NCBI RefSeq assembly: GCF_009724245.1
Contig: NZ_WNNK01000004.1
Span: 62,001 to 126,000 of the forward strand
Reading direction: 5' to 3'
DNA: 64,000 nucleotides
From: Pseudomonas spelaei
GTDB lineage: Bacteria > Pseudomonadota > Gammaproteobacteria > Pseudomonadales > Pseudomonadaceae
In this document: positions 21,753 through 32,621 of the stretch, in pieces
Layout: the number at the start of each line of letters is the position of its first letter
Position numbering within the stretch: position 1 is the first letter of the stretch
Notes under the pieces: model-generated
Databases searched by the model: none
The model's input: the letters and a program-made list of their open reading frames with translations, nothing else
Told to the model about the DNA's origin: nothing
Translations under genes and position numbers: made by a program

Positions 21753-23297
21753 ATGCAGCAACTCAATCCTTCCGAAATAAGTGAAATTATCAAGGGCCGC
21801 ATCGACAAGCTCGATGTGACCTCCCAAGCCCGTAACGAAGGCACTGTCGTCAGCGTATCTGACGGCATCGTGCGGATTCACGGTCTGGCCGACGTCATGT
21901 ACGGCGAGATGATCGAGTTTCCGGGCGGCGTCTACGGTATGGCCCTCAACCTGGAGCAAGACTCCGTAGGTGCCGTTGTATTGGGCGCGTACACCAGTCT
22001 GGCTGAAGGCATGAGCGCCAAGTGCACAGGCCGCATCCTGGAGGTTCCGGTTGGTAAGGAACTGCTGGGTCGCGTTGTCGACGCACTGGGTAACCCAGTT
22101 GACGGCAAAGGTCCGCTGAACAACACCGAGACCGATGCGGTCGAGAAAGTTGCTCCAGGCGTGATCTGGCGTAAGTCGGTAGACCAGCCTGTACAGACTG
22201 GCTACAAGGCTGTCGATGCCATGATTCCTGTCGGCCGTGGCCAGCGTGAGCTGATCATCGGTGACCGTCAGATCGGTAAAACCGCTCTGGCGATCGACGC
22301 GATCATCAACCAGAAAGACAGCGGCATTTTCTGCGTCTACGTAGCCATTGGTCAGAAGCAATCGACCATCGCCAACGTAGTTCGCAAGCTGGAAGAAAAC
22401 GGCGCCCTGGCCAACACGATCATCGTGGCTGCCAGTGCTTCGGAATCTCCTGCGCTGCAGTTCCTGGCACCGTACTCCGGTTGCACCATGGGCGAATACT
22501 TCCGCGACCGCGGTGAAGACGCGTTGATCGTTTATGACGATCTGTCCAAGCAAGCAGTGGCTTACCGCCAGATTTCCCTGCTGCTGCGCCGTCCACCAGG
22601 CCGTGAAGCTTACCCAGGCGACGTGTTCTATCTCCACTCCCGTCTGCTGGAGCGCGCATCCCGCGTTTCGGAAGAGTACGTAGAGAAGTTCACCAACGGC
22701 GCAGTGACCGGCAAAACCGGTTCCCTGACCGCACTGCCGATCATCGAAACCCAGGCTGGCGACGTTTCCGCGTTCGTTCCGACCAACGTGATTTCCATCA
22801 CTGACGGTCAGATCTTCCTGGAATCGGCCATGTTCAACTCCGGGATCCGTCCTGCTGTGAACGCCGGTGTTTCGGTATCCCGTGTGGGTGGTGCCGCTCA
22901 GACCAAGATCATCAAGAAGCTCTCCGGTGGTATCCGTACCGCTCTGGCTCAGTACCGTGAACTGGCGGCATTCGCCCAGTTCGCTTCTGACCTGGACGAA
23001 GCGACCCGTAAGCAACTTGAGCATGGTCAGCGCGTTACCGAGCTGATGAAGCAGAAGCAATACGCCCCAATGTCGATCGCTGACATGGCGTTGTCGCTGT
23101 ATGCCGCTGAGCGTGGGTTCCTGACTGACGTCGAAATCGCCAAGGTCGGCAGCTTTGAACAAGCGCTGATTGCTTACTTCAACCGAGATCACGCCGATTT
23201 GATGGCGAAGATCAACGTGAAGGGTGACTTCAATGACGAAATCGACGCTGGCATGAAAGCCGGTATCGAGAAGTTCAAGGCCACCCAAACCTGGTAA
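21753..23297 (+). CDS. atpA: F0F1 ATP synthase subunit alpha
   Basis: A 514-residue non-catalytic nucleotide-binding subunit of F1. The P-loop is [10 protein letters not shown] and the alpha-type signature [14 protein letters not shown] is present. Length and order are normal. The 50-bp gap to atpG contains a perfect 9-bp stem (23304-23325). Confidence 0.99.
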   Translation: MQQLNPSEISEIIKGRIDKLDVTSQARNEGTVVSVSDGIVRIHGLADVMYGEMIEFPGGVYGMALNLEQDSVGAVVLGAYTSLAEGMSAKCTGRILEVPVGKELLGRVVDALGNPVDGKGPLNNTETDAVEKVAPGVIWRKSVDQPVQTGYKAVDAMIPVGRGQRELIIGDRQIGKTALAIDAIINQKDSGIFCVYVAIGQKQSTIANVVRKLEENGALANTIIVAASASESPALQFLAPYSGCTMGEYFRDRGEDALIVYDDLSKQAVAYRQISLLLRRPPGREAYPGDVFYLHSRLLERASRVSEEYVEKFTNGAVTGKTGSLTALPIIETQAGDVSAFVPTNVISITDGQIFLESAMFNSGIRPAVNAGVSVSRVGGAAQTKIIKKLSGGIRTALAQYRELAAFAQFASDLDEATRKQLEHGQRVTELMKQKQYAPMSIADMALSLYAAERGFLTDVEIAKVGSFEQALIAYFNRDHADLMAKINVKGDFNDEIDAGMKAGIEKFKATQTW

Positions 23298-23303
23298 GCC
23301 GCA

Positions 23304-23325
23304 GCGGGAGCCGCGAGGCTCCCGC
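23304..23325 (+). promoter_or_regulatory. Hairpin between atpA and atpG
   Basis: GCGGGAGCC pairs with GGCTCCCGC around a 4-nt loop. There is no T-run, so a processing or stability element within the operon is more likely than a full terminator. Confidence 0.5.
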
Positions 23326-23347
23326 TTGCTAACCTGATAGGTGTTAC

Positions 23348-24208
23348 ATGGCAGGCGCAAAAGAGATTCGCAGTAAGATTGCGAGCATCAAAAGCACGCA
23401 AAAGATTACCAGCGCCATGGAAAAAGTGGCGGTCAGCAAAATGCGCAGGGCACAAATGCGCATGGCTGCTAGCCGTCCTTATGCGGAGCGTATCCGCCAG
23501 GTAATTGGGCATTTGGCTAACGCCAACCCGGAATACCGCCACCCGTTCATGATCGACCGCGAAGTTAAGCGTGTGGGTTATGTGGTAGTGAGCAGTGACC
23601 GTGGTTTGTGCGGTGGTCTGAATACCAACCTGTTCAAGGCCCTGGTCAAGGACATGGCGGTAAACCGCGAAAAAGGCGTCGAGATCGATCTGTGTGTTGT
23701 TGGTAGCAAGGGTGCGGCCTTTTTCCGCAACTTCGGCGGTAACGTCGTTGCAGCTATCAGCCACCTGGGTGAAGAACCGTCGATCAATGACTTGATCGGT
23801 AGCGTCAAGGTGATGCTGGATGCGTACCTGGAAGGCCGGATTGACCGCCTGTCCGTGGTATCCAACAAGTTCGTCAACACCATGACGCAACAGCCTACCG
23901 TGGAGCAGTTGATTCCATTGGTGGCGACCCCGGAACAAACACTCAAGCACCACTGGGACTACCTCTACGAACCAGACGCCAAAGAGCTGCTTGACGGCTT
24001 GATGGTGCGCTACGTGGAGTCGCAGGTGTACCAGGCGGTGGTCGAGAACAACGCGGCTGAACAAGCTGCGCGGATGATCGCGATGAAGAACGCTACCGAC
24101 AACGCCGGTGATTTGATCAGTGATTTGCAACTGATCTACAACAAGGCGCGTCAGGCTGCGATCACCCAAGAGATCTCGGAAATCGTCGGCGGCGCTGCCG
24201 CGGTTTAA
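23348..24208 (+). CDS. atpG: F0F1 ATP synthase subunit gamma
   Basis: A 286-residue central-stalk subunit that rotates within the alpha3beta3 ring. It has the N-terminal coiled-coil helix ([20 protein letters not shown], then [10 protein letters not shown]), the central [11 protein letters not shown] motif and the C-terminal helix ending [15 protein letters not shown]. Confidence 0.98.
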   Translation: MAGAKEIRSKIASIKSTQKITSAMEKVAVSKMRRAQMRMAASRPYAERIRQVIGHLANANPEYRHPFMIDREVKRVGYVVVSSDRGLCGGLNTNLFKALVKDMAVNREKGVEIDLCVVGSKGAAFFRNFGGNVVAAISHLGEEPSINDLIGSVKVMLDAYLEGRIDRLSVVSNKFVNTMTQQPTVEQLIPLVATPEQTLKHHWDYLYEPDAKELLDGLMVRYVESQVYQAVVENNAAEQAARMIAMKNATDNAGDLISDLQLIYNKARQAAITQEISEIVGGAAAV

Positions 24209-25615
<1,407 letters not shown>

Positions 25616-25659
25616 TCCCGGCGCCCGGTAACGGGCGCTAATCAGGTTGAGGCAATCAG

Positions 25660-26085
25660 ATGGCTATGACATTCCATTGCGATATCGTCAGCGCGGAAGG
25701 GGAGATTTTCTCCGGTCAGATTGAAAGTGTGATTGCACACGGCGATCTGGGTGACTTGGGCATTAACTTTGGCCACGCGCCATTGATTACGTCCTTGAAG
25801 CCCGGTCCGATTACTCTGACCAAGCTGGGCGGGGAGAAGGAGGTGTTTTACATCTCCGGCGGTTTCCTCGAGGTTCAGCCGAGCGTGGTCAAGGTACTTG
25901 CCGACACCGTGCAACGTGCTGCTGACCTGGATGAAGCCTCTGCTCAGGAAGCCGTCAAGGCTGCCGAGAAGGCCCTGAACGAAAAAGGCGCAGATTTCGA
26001 CTACGGTTCTGCTGCTGCACGTCTGGCCGAGGCCGCAGCTCAGCTGCGTACCGTCCAGCAGATCCGCAAGAAGTTTGGCGGCTAA
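25660..26085 (+). CDS. atpC: F0F1 ATP synthase subunit epsilon
   Basis: A 141-residue subunit with an N-terminal beta-sandwich ([29 protein letters not shown]) and a C-terminal helical hairpin. It couples the central stalk to the c-ring and can inhibit ATP hydrolysis. It is the last gene of the operon and is followed by a strong terminator. Confidence 0.98.
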   Translation: MAMTFHCDIVSAEGEIFSGQIESVIAHGDLGDLGINFGHAPLITSLKPGPITLTKLGGEKEVFYISGGFLEVQPSVVKVLADTVQRAADLDEASAQEAVKAAEKALNEKGADFDYGSAAARLAEAAAQLRTVQQIRKKFGG

Positions 26086-26111
26086 GCCGTCGCACTTCAT
26101 GTGTGATTGAT

Positions 26112-26146
26112 TAAAAAGGGTAGCCTCGGCTACCCTTTTTCTTTTT
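26112..26146 (+). terminator. Terminator of the atp operon
   Basis: AAAAAGGGTAGCC pairs with GGCTACCCTTTTT around a 2-nt centre, followed by CTTTTTTT. A strong, symmetric terminator directly after atpC. Confidence 0.93.
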
Positions 26147-26200
26147 TTGCAAAACACTTCTTTGGTCTGAAACCGGACCGCCCAGGATTGGTAGCCATTC

Positions 26201-27568
26201 ATGTCTCTTGAAATCGTAATTCTTGCCGCCGGCCAAGGCACCCGCATGCGTTCGGCCCTGCCTAAGGTGCTGCACCCGGTTGCCGGTAACTCCATGCTGG
26301 GACATGTTATCCACAGCGCCCGGCAATTGGAGCCGCAACGCATCCATGTGGTGATTGGCCATGGTGCTGATGTGGTGCGCGAGCGCCTGGCGGCGGACGA
26401 CTTGAATTTCGTATTGCAGGACAAGCAATTGGGTACCGGTCATGCCACCGCGCAAGCCGTGCCGTTCATCAAGTCCGACACTGTACTGATTCTCTATGGT
26501 GACGTGCCGCTGATCGAAGTGGAAACCTTGCAGCGCCTGCTCAAGCACGTGGTGCCGGGCCAGATGGGGTTGCTGACAGTTGAACTGGATGACCCCACCG
26601 GTTATGGCCGCATCGTGCGCGACGCCGACGGCAAGGTGACCGCCATCGTTGAGCACAAGGATGCCACCGACGCCCAGCGAGCCATCACTGAAGGCAACAC
26701 CGGCATCCTTGCGGTACCCGCCGACCGCCTGGCTGACTGGATGGGCCGCCTGTCCAACAACAACGTCCAAGGCGAGTATTACCTGACCGACGTGATTGAA
26801 ATGGCCGTCAGTGATGGCCTGGTAGTCGCCACTGAGCACCCTCACGACCCGATGGAAGTACAGGGCGCCAATGACCGCAAGCAGCTCGCCGAACTGGAGC
26901 GTCACTACCAACTGCGCGAAGGACGCCGGCTGATGGCCTTGGGCGTGACCTTGCGTGATCCGGCTCGTTTTGATGTGCGTGGCGACGTCACCGTGGGCCG
27001 CGACGTGCTGATCGACATCAACGTGATCCTCGAAGGCCGAGTGGTCATTGAAGACAACGTGGTTATCGGTCCTAACTGCGTGATCAAGGACAGTACCCTG
27101 CGCCAAGGCGTTGTGATCAAGGCTAACAGCCACATCGATGGCGCAGTCATGGGTGAGGGCAGTGATGCCGGTCCGTTCGCCCGCTTGCGTCCGGGGAGTG
27201 TGTTGGGCGCCAGGGCTCATGTGGGTAACTTTGTCGAACTGAAAAATGCACAGATGGGCGACGATGCCAAGGCAGGGCACTTGGCCTACCTTGGTGATGC
27301 TGTGATCGGCGCTCGTAGCAATATCGGCGCCGGCGCTATCACCTGCAATTACGATGGGGCAAATAAGCACCAGACCACCATTGGTGAGGACGTGTTTATC
27401 GGCTCAAACAACTCGTTGGTGGCACCGGTAAGCATCGGTGATGGCTCAAATACTGCCGCTGGTTCTACCATCAATCAGAATGTGGATAAGTCACAACTGG
27501 CAGTGGCCCGTGCCCGTCAGCGCAACATCGACGGCTGGAAGCGCCCGGTCAAAATCAAAAAGACCTGA
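26201..27568 (+). CDS. glmU: Bifunctional UDP-N-acetylglucosamine pyrophosphorylase / glucosamine-1-phosphate N-acetyltransferase
   Basis: A 455-residue bifunctional enzyme making UDP-GlcNAc for peptidoglycan and LPS. The N-terminal uridyltransferase has [11 protein letters not shown] (residues 7-17) and YGDVPLI. The C-terminal half is a left-handed beta-helix of hexapeptide repeats ([19 protein letters not shown]) carrying the acetyltransferase site. With glmS, two genes downstream, it supplies the hexosamine pathway. It contains two perfect DnaA boxes (26307-26315, 27481-27489). Confidence 0.99.
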   Translation: MSLEIVILAAGQGTRMRSALPKVLHPVAGNSMLGHVIHSARQLEPQRIHVVIGHGADVVRERLAADDLNFVLQDKQLGTGHATAQAVPFIKSDTVLILYGDVPLIEVETLQRLLKHVVPGQMGLLTVELDDPTGYGRIVRDADGKVTAIVEHKDATDAQRAITEGNTGILAVPADRLADWMGRLSNNNVQGEYYLTDVIEMAVSDGLVVATEHPHDPMEVQGANDRKQLAELERHYQLREGRRLMALGVTLRDPARFDVRGDVTVGRDVLIDINVILEGRVVIEDNVVIGPNCVIKDSTLRQGVVIKANSHIDGAVMGEGSDAGPFARLRPGSVLGARAHVGNFVELKNAQMGDDAKAGHLAYLGDAVIGARSNIGAGAITCNYDGANKHQTTIGEDVFIGSNNSLVAPVSIGDGSNTAAGSTINQNVDKSQLAVARARQRNIDGWKRPVKIKKT

Positions 27569-27603
27569 GTTATCCACAACCTCGACTGACAACGCTGATC
27601 CCT

Positions 27604-27693
27604 TGTGGGAGCTGGCTTGCCTGCGATAGCGGTCTGACATTTAACATTGATGTCGTCTGACACGCCGCCATCGCAGGTAAGCCAGCTCCCACA
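27604..27693. repeat. REPIN (paired inverted REP elements)
   Basis: TGTGGGAGCTGGCTTGCCTG on the left is matched by its inverted counterpart CAGGTAAGCCAGCTCCCACA on the right, with about 50 bp between. This is the typical P. fluorescens-group REP doublet, forming a long hairpin in the gap after glmU. Such elements are mobilised by RAYT transposases encoded elsewhere. Confidence 0.85.
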
Positions 27694-27783
27694 TTTGTTT
27701 GGTGATGTGCTCAGGACCTCTGAAAAACTACCTCTTGGTGCTTGACGATTCTGAGCCAATAGGTTTTGATTGCCTTCGTTATC

Positions 27784-27796
27784 TTTCGAATCGAAA
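27784..27796. promoter_or_regulatory. Putative DeoR-type operator before glmR
   Basis: TTTCGAATCGAAA is a perfect 13-bp palindrome (6+1+6) ending 12 bp before the glmR start. DeoR/GlpR-type repressors often bind TTCG/CGAA palindromes, so autoregulation is plausible; this is inference. Confidence 0.35.
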
Positions 27797-27808
27797 CTTA
27801 AATCCATC

Positions 27809-28576
27809 ATGTCGAAACGAAATACACCCCAACGTCGCCACAACATCCTTGCCATGCTCACCGAGCAAGGTGAAGTCAGCGTGGACGAATTGGCCAAGCG
27901 TTTCGAGACGTCGGAGGTGACCATCCGCAAGGACCTGGCCGCCCTCGAAAGCAACGGCCTGTTGCTGCGTCGCTATGGTGGTGCGATCACCATGCCCCAA
28001 GAGTTGGTGGGTGACCCCGCCCAGCCCATTTCGGCCTACAAGCGCGCCATAGCCCGTGCGGCCGTTATGCGACTGCGCGAACATGCACGAATCATCATCG
28101 ACAGTGGTAGCACCACCGCCGCCATGATCCCCGAGCTGGGCCAGCAACCCGGCCTGGTGGTGATGACCAATTCACTGCATGTGGCCAGCGCCCTCAGTGA
28201 GCTGGAACACGAGCCGGTGTTGTTGATGACCGGCGGCACCTGGGACCCTCATTCTGATTCCTTCCAGGGCCAAGTCGCCGAGCAAGTGCTGCGTTCCTAC
28301 GACTTCGACCAATTGTTTATCGGCGCCGACGGCATCGATCTGGAGCGTGGCACCACTACCTTCAACGAGTTGCTGGGCCTGAGCCGAGTCATGGCTGAGG
28401 TTGCCCGCGAAGTGGTGGTCATGGTCGAGTCCGACAAGATTGGCCGCAAGATCCCCAACCTGGAACTGCCCTGGAGCAGCGTCCATACCCTTATCACCGA
28501 TGATCGCCTGCCGCTTGAGGCCCGCGACCAGATCCAAGCCCGCGGCATTACGTTGATTTGCGCGGCAGTCATCTAG
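27809..28576 (+). CDS. glmR: DeoR-family transcriptional regulator GlmR
   Basis: A 255-residue DeoR-type regulator. The N-terminal helix-turn-helix is [20 protein letters not shown] followed by [20 protein letters not shown]; the C-terminal sugar-phosphate sensor resembles an isomerase fold ([32 protein letters not shown]). It lies between glmU and glmS, 10 bp upstream of glmS; the P. aeruginosa regulator at this position is GlmR, which controls glmS. ATG at 27809 gives the family length; the frame is open 39 bp upstream. A perfect palindrome overlaps its probable promoter. Confidence 0.9.
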   Translation: MSKRNTPQRRHNILAMLTEQGEVSVDELAKRFETSEVTIRKDLAALESNGLLLRRYGGAITMPQELVGDPAQPISAYKRAIARAAVMRLREHARIIIDSGSTTAAMIPELGQQPGLVVMTNSLHVASALSELEHEPVLLMTGGTWDPHSDSFQGQVAEQVLRSYDFDQLFIGADGIDLERGTTTFNELLGLSRVMAEVAREVVVMVESDKIGRKIPNLELPWSSVHTLITDDRLPLEARDQIQARGITLICAAVI

Positions 28577-28586
28577 GAGAGAAACC

Positions 28587-30419
28587 ATGTGTGGAATTGT
28601 TGGCGCAGTCGCTGAACGAAACGTCACCGCCATTTTGCTCGAGGGCCTCAAACGCCTGGAATATCGAGGCTATGACAGCGCCGGTGTGGCGCTCTTCACC
28701 AACGCTGGCAAGCTGGAACGCATGCGTCGTCCGGGCAAGGTCAGTGAACTGGAACAGGCTCTGGCCGGCGAGCCATTGGTGGGTCGCTTGGGCATTGCCC
28801 ACACCCGTTGGGCAACCCACGGTGCACCGTGCGAACGCAATGCTCACCCGCATTTCTCCGGTGACCTGGCTGTTGTCCACAACGGCATCATCGAAAACCA
28901 CGAAGTGTTGCGTGAACAGCTCAAGGCGCTGGGCTATGTCTTCACCTCGGACACTGACACCGAAGTCATCGCTCACCTGCTGAACCACAAGCTCAAGGAC
29001 CATAACGACCTGACCGTAGCCCTCAAGGCCACCGTCAAGGAATTGCATGGTGCCTATGGCTTGGCCGTGATCAGCGCCAGCCAGCCGGACCGCCTGGTCG
29101 CTGCCCGCAGTGGCAGCCCGCTGGTGATCGGCCTTGGCCTTGGCGAGAACTTCCTCGCTTCCGACCAATTGGCCCTGCGTCAGGTCACCGACCGCTTCAT
29201 GTACCTGGAAGAAGGCGACATCGCCGAGATCCGCCGCGAGAGCGTGCAAATCTGGGACGTCGACGGCCGCACCGTCGAGCGTGAAGCCGTGCAGTACCGT
29301 GACGGCGCCGAAGCCGCTGATAAAGGCGAGTTCCGCCACTTCATGCTCAAGGAAATCCACGAGCAACCGGCCGTGGTGCAACGCACCCTGGAAGGTCGCC
29401 TGAGCCAGAACCAGGTACTGGTCAATGCCTTCGGCCCGCAAGCTGCCGAGCTGTTCGCCAAAGTGCGCAACGTGCAGATCGTTGCCTGTGGTACCAGCTA
29501 CCACGCCGGTATGGTTGCCCGTTACTGGCTGGAAGAGCTGGCCGGCATCCCGTGCCAGGTCGAAGTGGCCAGCGAATTCCGCTACCGCAAGGTGGTGGTA
29601 CAGCCCGATACCTTGTTCGTGACCATCTCTCAGTCCGGCGAAACCGCCGACACCCTGGCTGCCCTGCGCAACGCCAAGGAGCTGGGCTTCCTGGGCAGTC
29701 TGGCGATCTGCAACGTCAGCATCAGCTCCCTGGTGCGTGAATCCGACCTGACCCTGCTGACCCAGGCCGGCCGTGAAATTGGCGTCGCTTCTACCAAAGC
29801 CTTCACCACCCAGTTAGTGGGCTTGTTACTGCTGACTCTGTCCCTGGGCCAAGTGCGCGGCACCCTCGCTGAGGGCGTTGAAGCCACTCTGGTGGAAGAG
29901 CTGCGCCGCCTGCCGACACGCCTGGGTGAAGCCTTGGCGATGGACAGCACCGTGGAAAAAGTCGCCGAATTGTTTGCCGACAAGAACCACACCCTGTTCC
30001 TCGGTCGTGGCGCGCAGTACCCCGTGGCGATGGAAGGCTCCCTGAAGCTCAAGGAAATTTCCTATATCCACGCCGAAGCCTATCCGGCCGGTGAGCTGAA
30101 GCACGGCCCGTTGGCCCTGGTGGATGACGACATGCCTGTCGTCACTGTCGCACCGAACAATGAACTGTTGGAGAAGCTCAAATCCAACCTGCAGGAAGTC
30201 CGTGCCCGTGGTGGTCAACTGATCGTGTTCGCTGACGAAAAGGCTGGCATGACCAATGGTGAAGGCACCCACGTCATCAACATGCCGCACATCCACGACA
30301 CGTTGTCGCCGATCCTCTACACCATCCCGCTGCAACTGCTGTCGTACTACGTTGCTGTGCTCAAAGGCACGGACGTTGACCAGCCGCGTAACCTGGCGAA
30401 GTCGGTGACGGTGGAGTAA
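28587..30419 (+). CDS. glmS: Glutamine-fructose-6-phosphate aminotransferase (isomerizing)
   Basis: A 610-residue enzyme making glucosamine-6-phosphate from fructose-6-phosphate and glutamine. The nucleophile is C2 of [12 protein letters not shown], which becomes N-terminal after Met removal. The glutaminase domain has HTRWATHG, and two SIS domains follow ([27 protein letters not shown]). The C-terminus ends LAKSVTVE, the conserved region recognised at the DNA level by TnsD of Tn7. A ribosome site (AGGAGAG) and 10-bp spacing suggest co-transcription with glmR. No glmS ribozyme is visible. Confidence 0.99.
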   Translation: MCGIVGAVAERNVTAILLEGLKRLEYRGYDSAGVALFTNAGKLERMRRPGKVSELEQALAGEPLVGRLGIAHTRWATHGAPCERNAHPHFSGDLAVVHNGIIENHEVLREQLKALGYVFTSDTDTEVIAHLLNHKLKDHNDLTVALKATVKELHGAYGLAVISASQPDRLVAARSGSPLVIGLGLGENFLASDQLALRQVTDRFMYLEEGDIAEIRRESVQIWDVDGRTVEREAVQYRDGAEAADKGEFRHFMLKEIHEQPAVVQRTLEGRLSQNQVLVNAFGPQAAELFAKVRNVQIVACGTSYHAGMVARYWLEELAGIPCQVEVASEFRYRKVVVQPDTLFVTISQSGETADTLAALRNAKELGFLGSLAICNVSISSLVRESDLTLLTQAGREIGVASTKAFTTQLVGLLLLTLSLGQVRGTLAEGVEATLVEELRRLPTRLGEALAMDSTVEKVAELFADKNHTLFLGRGAQYPVAMEGSLKLKEISYIHAEAYPAGELKHGPLALVDDDMPVVTVAPNNELLEKLKSNLQEVRARGGQLIVFADEKAGMTNGEGTHVINMPHIHDTLSPILYTIPLQLLSYYVAVLKGTDVDQPRNLAKSVTVE

Positions 30420-30450
30420 GCCTTTCAGCGTTTGCCGATACACATCGGTT
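30420..30450. other. attTn7: Predicted attTn7 insertion region
   Basis: Tn7-type elements insert about 25 bp after the glmS stop, here around 30440-30446, in the orientation set by the conserved glmS 3' end. I see no Tn7 terminal repeats or tns genes, so the site itself looks empty, but an accessory operon starts about 260 bp further on. Confidence 0.55.
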
Positions 30451-30477
30451 TCGGACAATAGATTTTGACACAGTGCC

Positions 30478-30510
30478 AAAAGCCCCTGATTTCAGGGGCT
30501 TTTTCTTTTT
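30478..30510 (+). terminator. Terminator after glmS
   Basis: AAAAGCCCCTGA pairs with TCAGGGGCTTTT (30478-30503), followed by a T-rich run. The region from here to about 30705 is AT-rich and holds no clear gene; it probably contains the promoter of the downstream operon. A TATAAT (30623-30628) is present but has no convincing -35 partner, and an inverted repeat TTCATAT/ATATGAA (30583-30589, 30614-30620) flanks it on the left. Confidence 0.9.
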
Positions 30511-30705
30511 ATCTCACCCACCCAGTACGGCAACACCACCTGCAGAAAGATGGAATGGAGATATTTACGGTGCCGGTGGCAGTTCATATACCCCAAAAAA
30601 ACAAGTAATAAGCATATGAATTTATAATTAGTCGTTCATTCCTGGATTGCTGCTAGTTTAATAAGCGAAAGACGTAATTGTTCCTGCTGGCCAACAGAGC
30701 GGGTC

Positions 30706-30840
30706 ATGTTTCATTGGATGAAAGTTGCACGCGGACTTCAAGGGTTAAAGTCTTCTCAGCATTCGCTACATGGCCACTGGGAAATTGCTATGCCTGTTGG
30801 AAGTCCATTCAATTGGATTGATAAACGGTACCTGACATGA
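30706..30840 (+). CDS. Possible 44-residue leader ORF, coupled to the aminotransferase
   Basis: From ATG at 30706 a 44-codon frame runs to a TGA (30838-30840) that overlaps the aminotransferase start as ATGA. The same ATGA overlap joins the next two genes, which supports real translation and coupling. The product (MFHWMKVARGLQ..., ending FNWIDKRYLT) is basic, has no recognisable domain and uses AT-rich third positions. A weak purine-rich site (AGAGCGGG) precedes it; ATG codons at 30718 and 30790 are alternative starts. It could be a leader peptide or a chance frame. Confidence 0.35.
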   Translation: MFHWMKVARGLQGLKSSQHSLHGHWEIAMPVGSPFNWIDKRYLT

Positions 30841-32147
30841 CGGCCACGCTGAACTACTCAATTTCCCATCTTGCACCTGCCACGCCACAGTCCTTGGATA
30901 TATTTGAGCTTAAAGAGTCTAACGTTCGCTCTTATTGCCGTGACTTCACCGCCACGTTCCACACTGCTGAAGGCTCGACCTTGACCAGTGAACAGGGTCA
31001 GGTGTTCATCGACTTTTTCAGTGGTGCGGGGGCCTTGAACTACGGGCATAACAACCCGGTATTGAAGGCCGCGCTGCTCGATTACATCGGCCAGAATGGC
31101 ATCACCCATGGCCTGGATTTCAAGACCACCGCCAAGAAAGCATTCCTGACCGCGTTTGAAGAGCAGATCCTGGCGCCACGCAATCTGCGCTACAAAGTTC
31201 AGTTTCCCGGCCCCACTGGCACCAACGCGGTGGAGGCGGCCATTAAACTGGCCCGCAAGTACACCGGACGCCAGAATGTCGTGGCGTTCACCAACGCGTT
31301 CCATGGCATGTCCCTGGGCAGTCTGGCGTTGACGAGCAATCCGCGCAAGCGCGCAGGCGCAGGCGTCACCTTGAATAACGTGACGTTTATGCCATATGAC
31401 CAGTACTTCGGCGAGAGTGTGGATACGTCGTTGTACTTGGCCAACATGCTGCGTAGCGGCAGCGGGGTCGACAAGCCGGCGGCAATCATACTGGAGACGG
31501 TACAGGGTGAAGGTGGTGTGAACAGCGCTTCGCCCGCTTGGGTGCAGGCCGTGCAGGCTATTGCCCGTGAGCACGACATACTGTTGATTATTGATGATAT
31601 TCAGGCAGGCTGCGGCCGCACCGGGGACTTCTTCAGCTTTGAGGCCCTGGGTGTCACGCCGGATATCGTGACCTTGTCCAAATCCATCAGTGGCTATGGC
31701 TTGCCCATGTCTCTCGTTCTACTCGCGCCCCATCTGGATGTATGGGAGCCGGGGGAGCACAACGGTACGTTCCGCGGCAACAACCTGGCGTTCGTCACGG
31801 GCAAGGTAGTGATCGATCACTATTGGAGCGACGCGAGTTTTACCCAGGTACTCAAGGCCAAAGCCGACGTCCTGCATCAAGGGTTGCTGACATTATCCCA
31901 GGGCGTTGCCGCCACGGCGCCTAACCGTCTCAAGGGGCGTGGGTTCTTCAAAGGCATCGAGTTCGAAGACCGGTCGCTGGCGCAAAAAATTGCCGCGCAG
32001 GCCTATCTTGGTGGGGTGATCATTGAAACCTCCGGCATCGAGAACCAGGTGCTCAAGTTCCTCCCGGCACTGACGATCACGCCCGCGCAGATTACCCAAG
32101 GGCTGCACATACTTGAACAAGCCTTTGCCGAGGTGACTGCGCCATGA
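30837..32147 (+). CDS. Diaminobutyrate--2-oxoglutarate transaminase family protein
   Basis: A 436-residue class III PLP aminotransferase closest in pattern to EctB/Dat/RhbA enzymes, which make L-2,4-diaminobutyrate from aspartate semialdehyde. The N-terminal VRSYCRDFTATFHTAEG and GALNYGHNNP resemble that group. The PLP aspartate is in IIDDIQAGCGRTG and the Schiff-base Lys in TLSKSISGYGLP. The substrate is inferred from family pattern. It overlaps the following GNAT gene by ATGA and is the first enzyme of the accessory operon, whose N-monooxygenase would act on the diamino acid produced. Relation to rhizobactin-type siderophore genes is partial: no decarboxylase or synthetase is present. Confidence 0.88.
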   Translation: MTATLNYSISHLAPATPQSLDIFELKESNVRSYCRDFTATFHTAEGSTLTSEQGQVFIDFFSGAGALNYGHNNPVLKAALLDYIGQNGITHGLDFKTTAKKAFLTAFEEQILAPRNLRYKVQFPGPTGTNAVEAAIKLARKYTGRQNVVAFTNAFHGMSLGSLALTSNPRKRAGAGVTLNNVTFMPYDQYFGESVDTSLYLANMLRSGSGVDKPAAIILETVQGEGGVNSASPAWVQAVQAIAREHDILLIIDDIQAGCGRTGDFFSFEALGVTPDIVTLSKSISGYGLPMSLVLLAPHLDVWEPGEHNGTFRGNNLAFVTGKVVIDHYWSDASFTQVLKAKADVLHQGLLTLSQGVAATAPNRLKGRGFFKGIEFEDRSLAQKIAAQAYLGGVIIETSGIENQVLKFLPALTITPAQITQGLHILEQAFAEVTAP

Positions 32148-32611
32148 GTGAGCTGATCATCACACGGCACGCTTCTCTGGATGACGCCGTGGCCATTGCG
32201 CCTTTGTTGGACAAGTATCGCGAGTTCTATGGTGAAGCACCCGACTTGTCCCGTTCCTTGGCATTTATTCAACAGCGGTTCTTTTTAGGCGAGTCGATTA
32301 TTGTCGTTGCTGAAGTCAATAACGAAGTGATTGGCTTTACCCAACTGTTCCCAAGTTTCTCAAGTGTCACGTTGGAGCGCCTATGGATACTTAATGACTT
32401 ATATGTCGAGGCGTCCAAGCGCAGGGCAGGTGTAGGCCTCGCGTTATTGAATGCCGCAAAAGCGTTCGCACAAACAACCGGCGCCAAACAATTATTCATT
32501 GAAGGCGCGGAGGATAACCCGCGGGCGAGAAATTTATACACGCGCTTCGGATTTATCGAAAACACGGCTTATCACTATTACCATCTTCCCCTCAAGCAAG
32601 CCCAAGGATAG
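32144..32611 (+). CDS. GNAT-family N-acetyltransferase
   Basis: A 155-residue GNAT protein. The acetyl-CoA-binding motif A is near ASKRRAGVGLALLNAAKAFA, followed by KQLFIEGAEDNPRARNLYTR and a C-terminal YTRFGFIEN typical of the fold. The substrate cannot be read from sequence; in this operon it may acylate a diamino acid or its hydroxylamine to give a hydroxamate, or protect the product. It overlaps the aminotransferase by 4 bp and is 10 bp before the monooxygenase. Base composition is visibly AT-richer than the flanking core genes, suggesting acquisition by transfer. Confidence 0.9.
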   Translation: MSELIITRHASLDDAVAIAPLLDKYREFYGEAPDLSRSLAFIQQRFFLGESIIVVAEVNNEVIGFTQLFPSFSSVTLERLWILNDLYVEASKRRAGVGLALLNAAKAFAQTTGAKQLFIEGAEDNPRARNLYTRFGFIENTAYHYYHLPLKQAQG

Positions 32612-32621
32612 GAGCTGTCCC

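Noticed and set aside
21279..23360. 693-codon minus-strand frame across atpH-atpA
   Set aside because: Shadow of two certain atp genes.
30560..30640. Fur box controlling the N-hydroxylation operon
   Set aside because: The AT-rich stretch has no acceptable match to the GATAATGATAATCATTATC pattern.
30420..30836. Tn7 or Tn7-like element inserted at attTn7
   Set aside because: No TGTGGGCGGACAA-type ends and no tns genes are present; only the target site and a downstream operon are visible.
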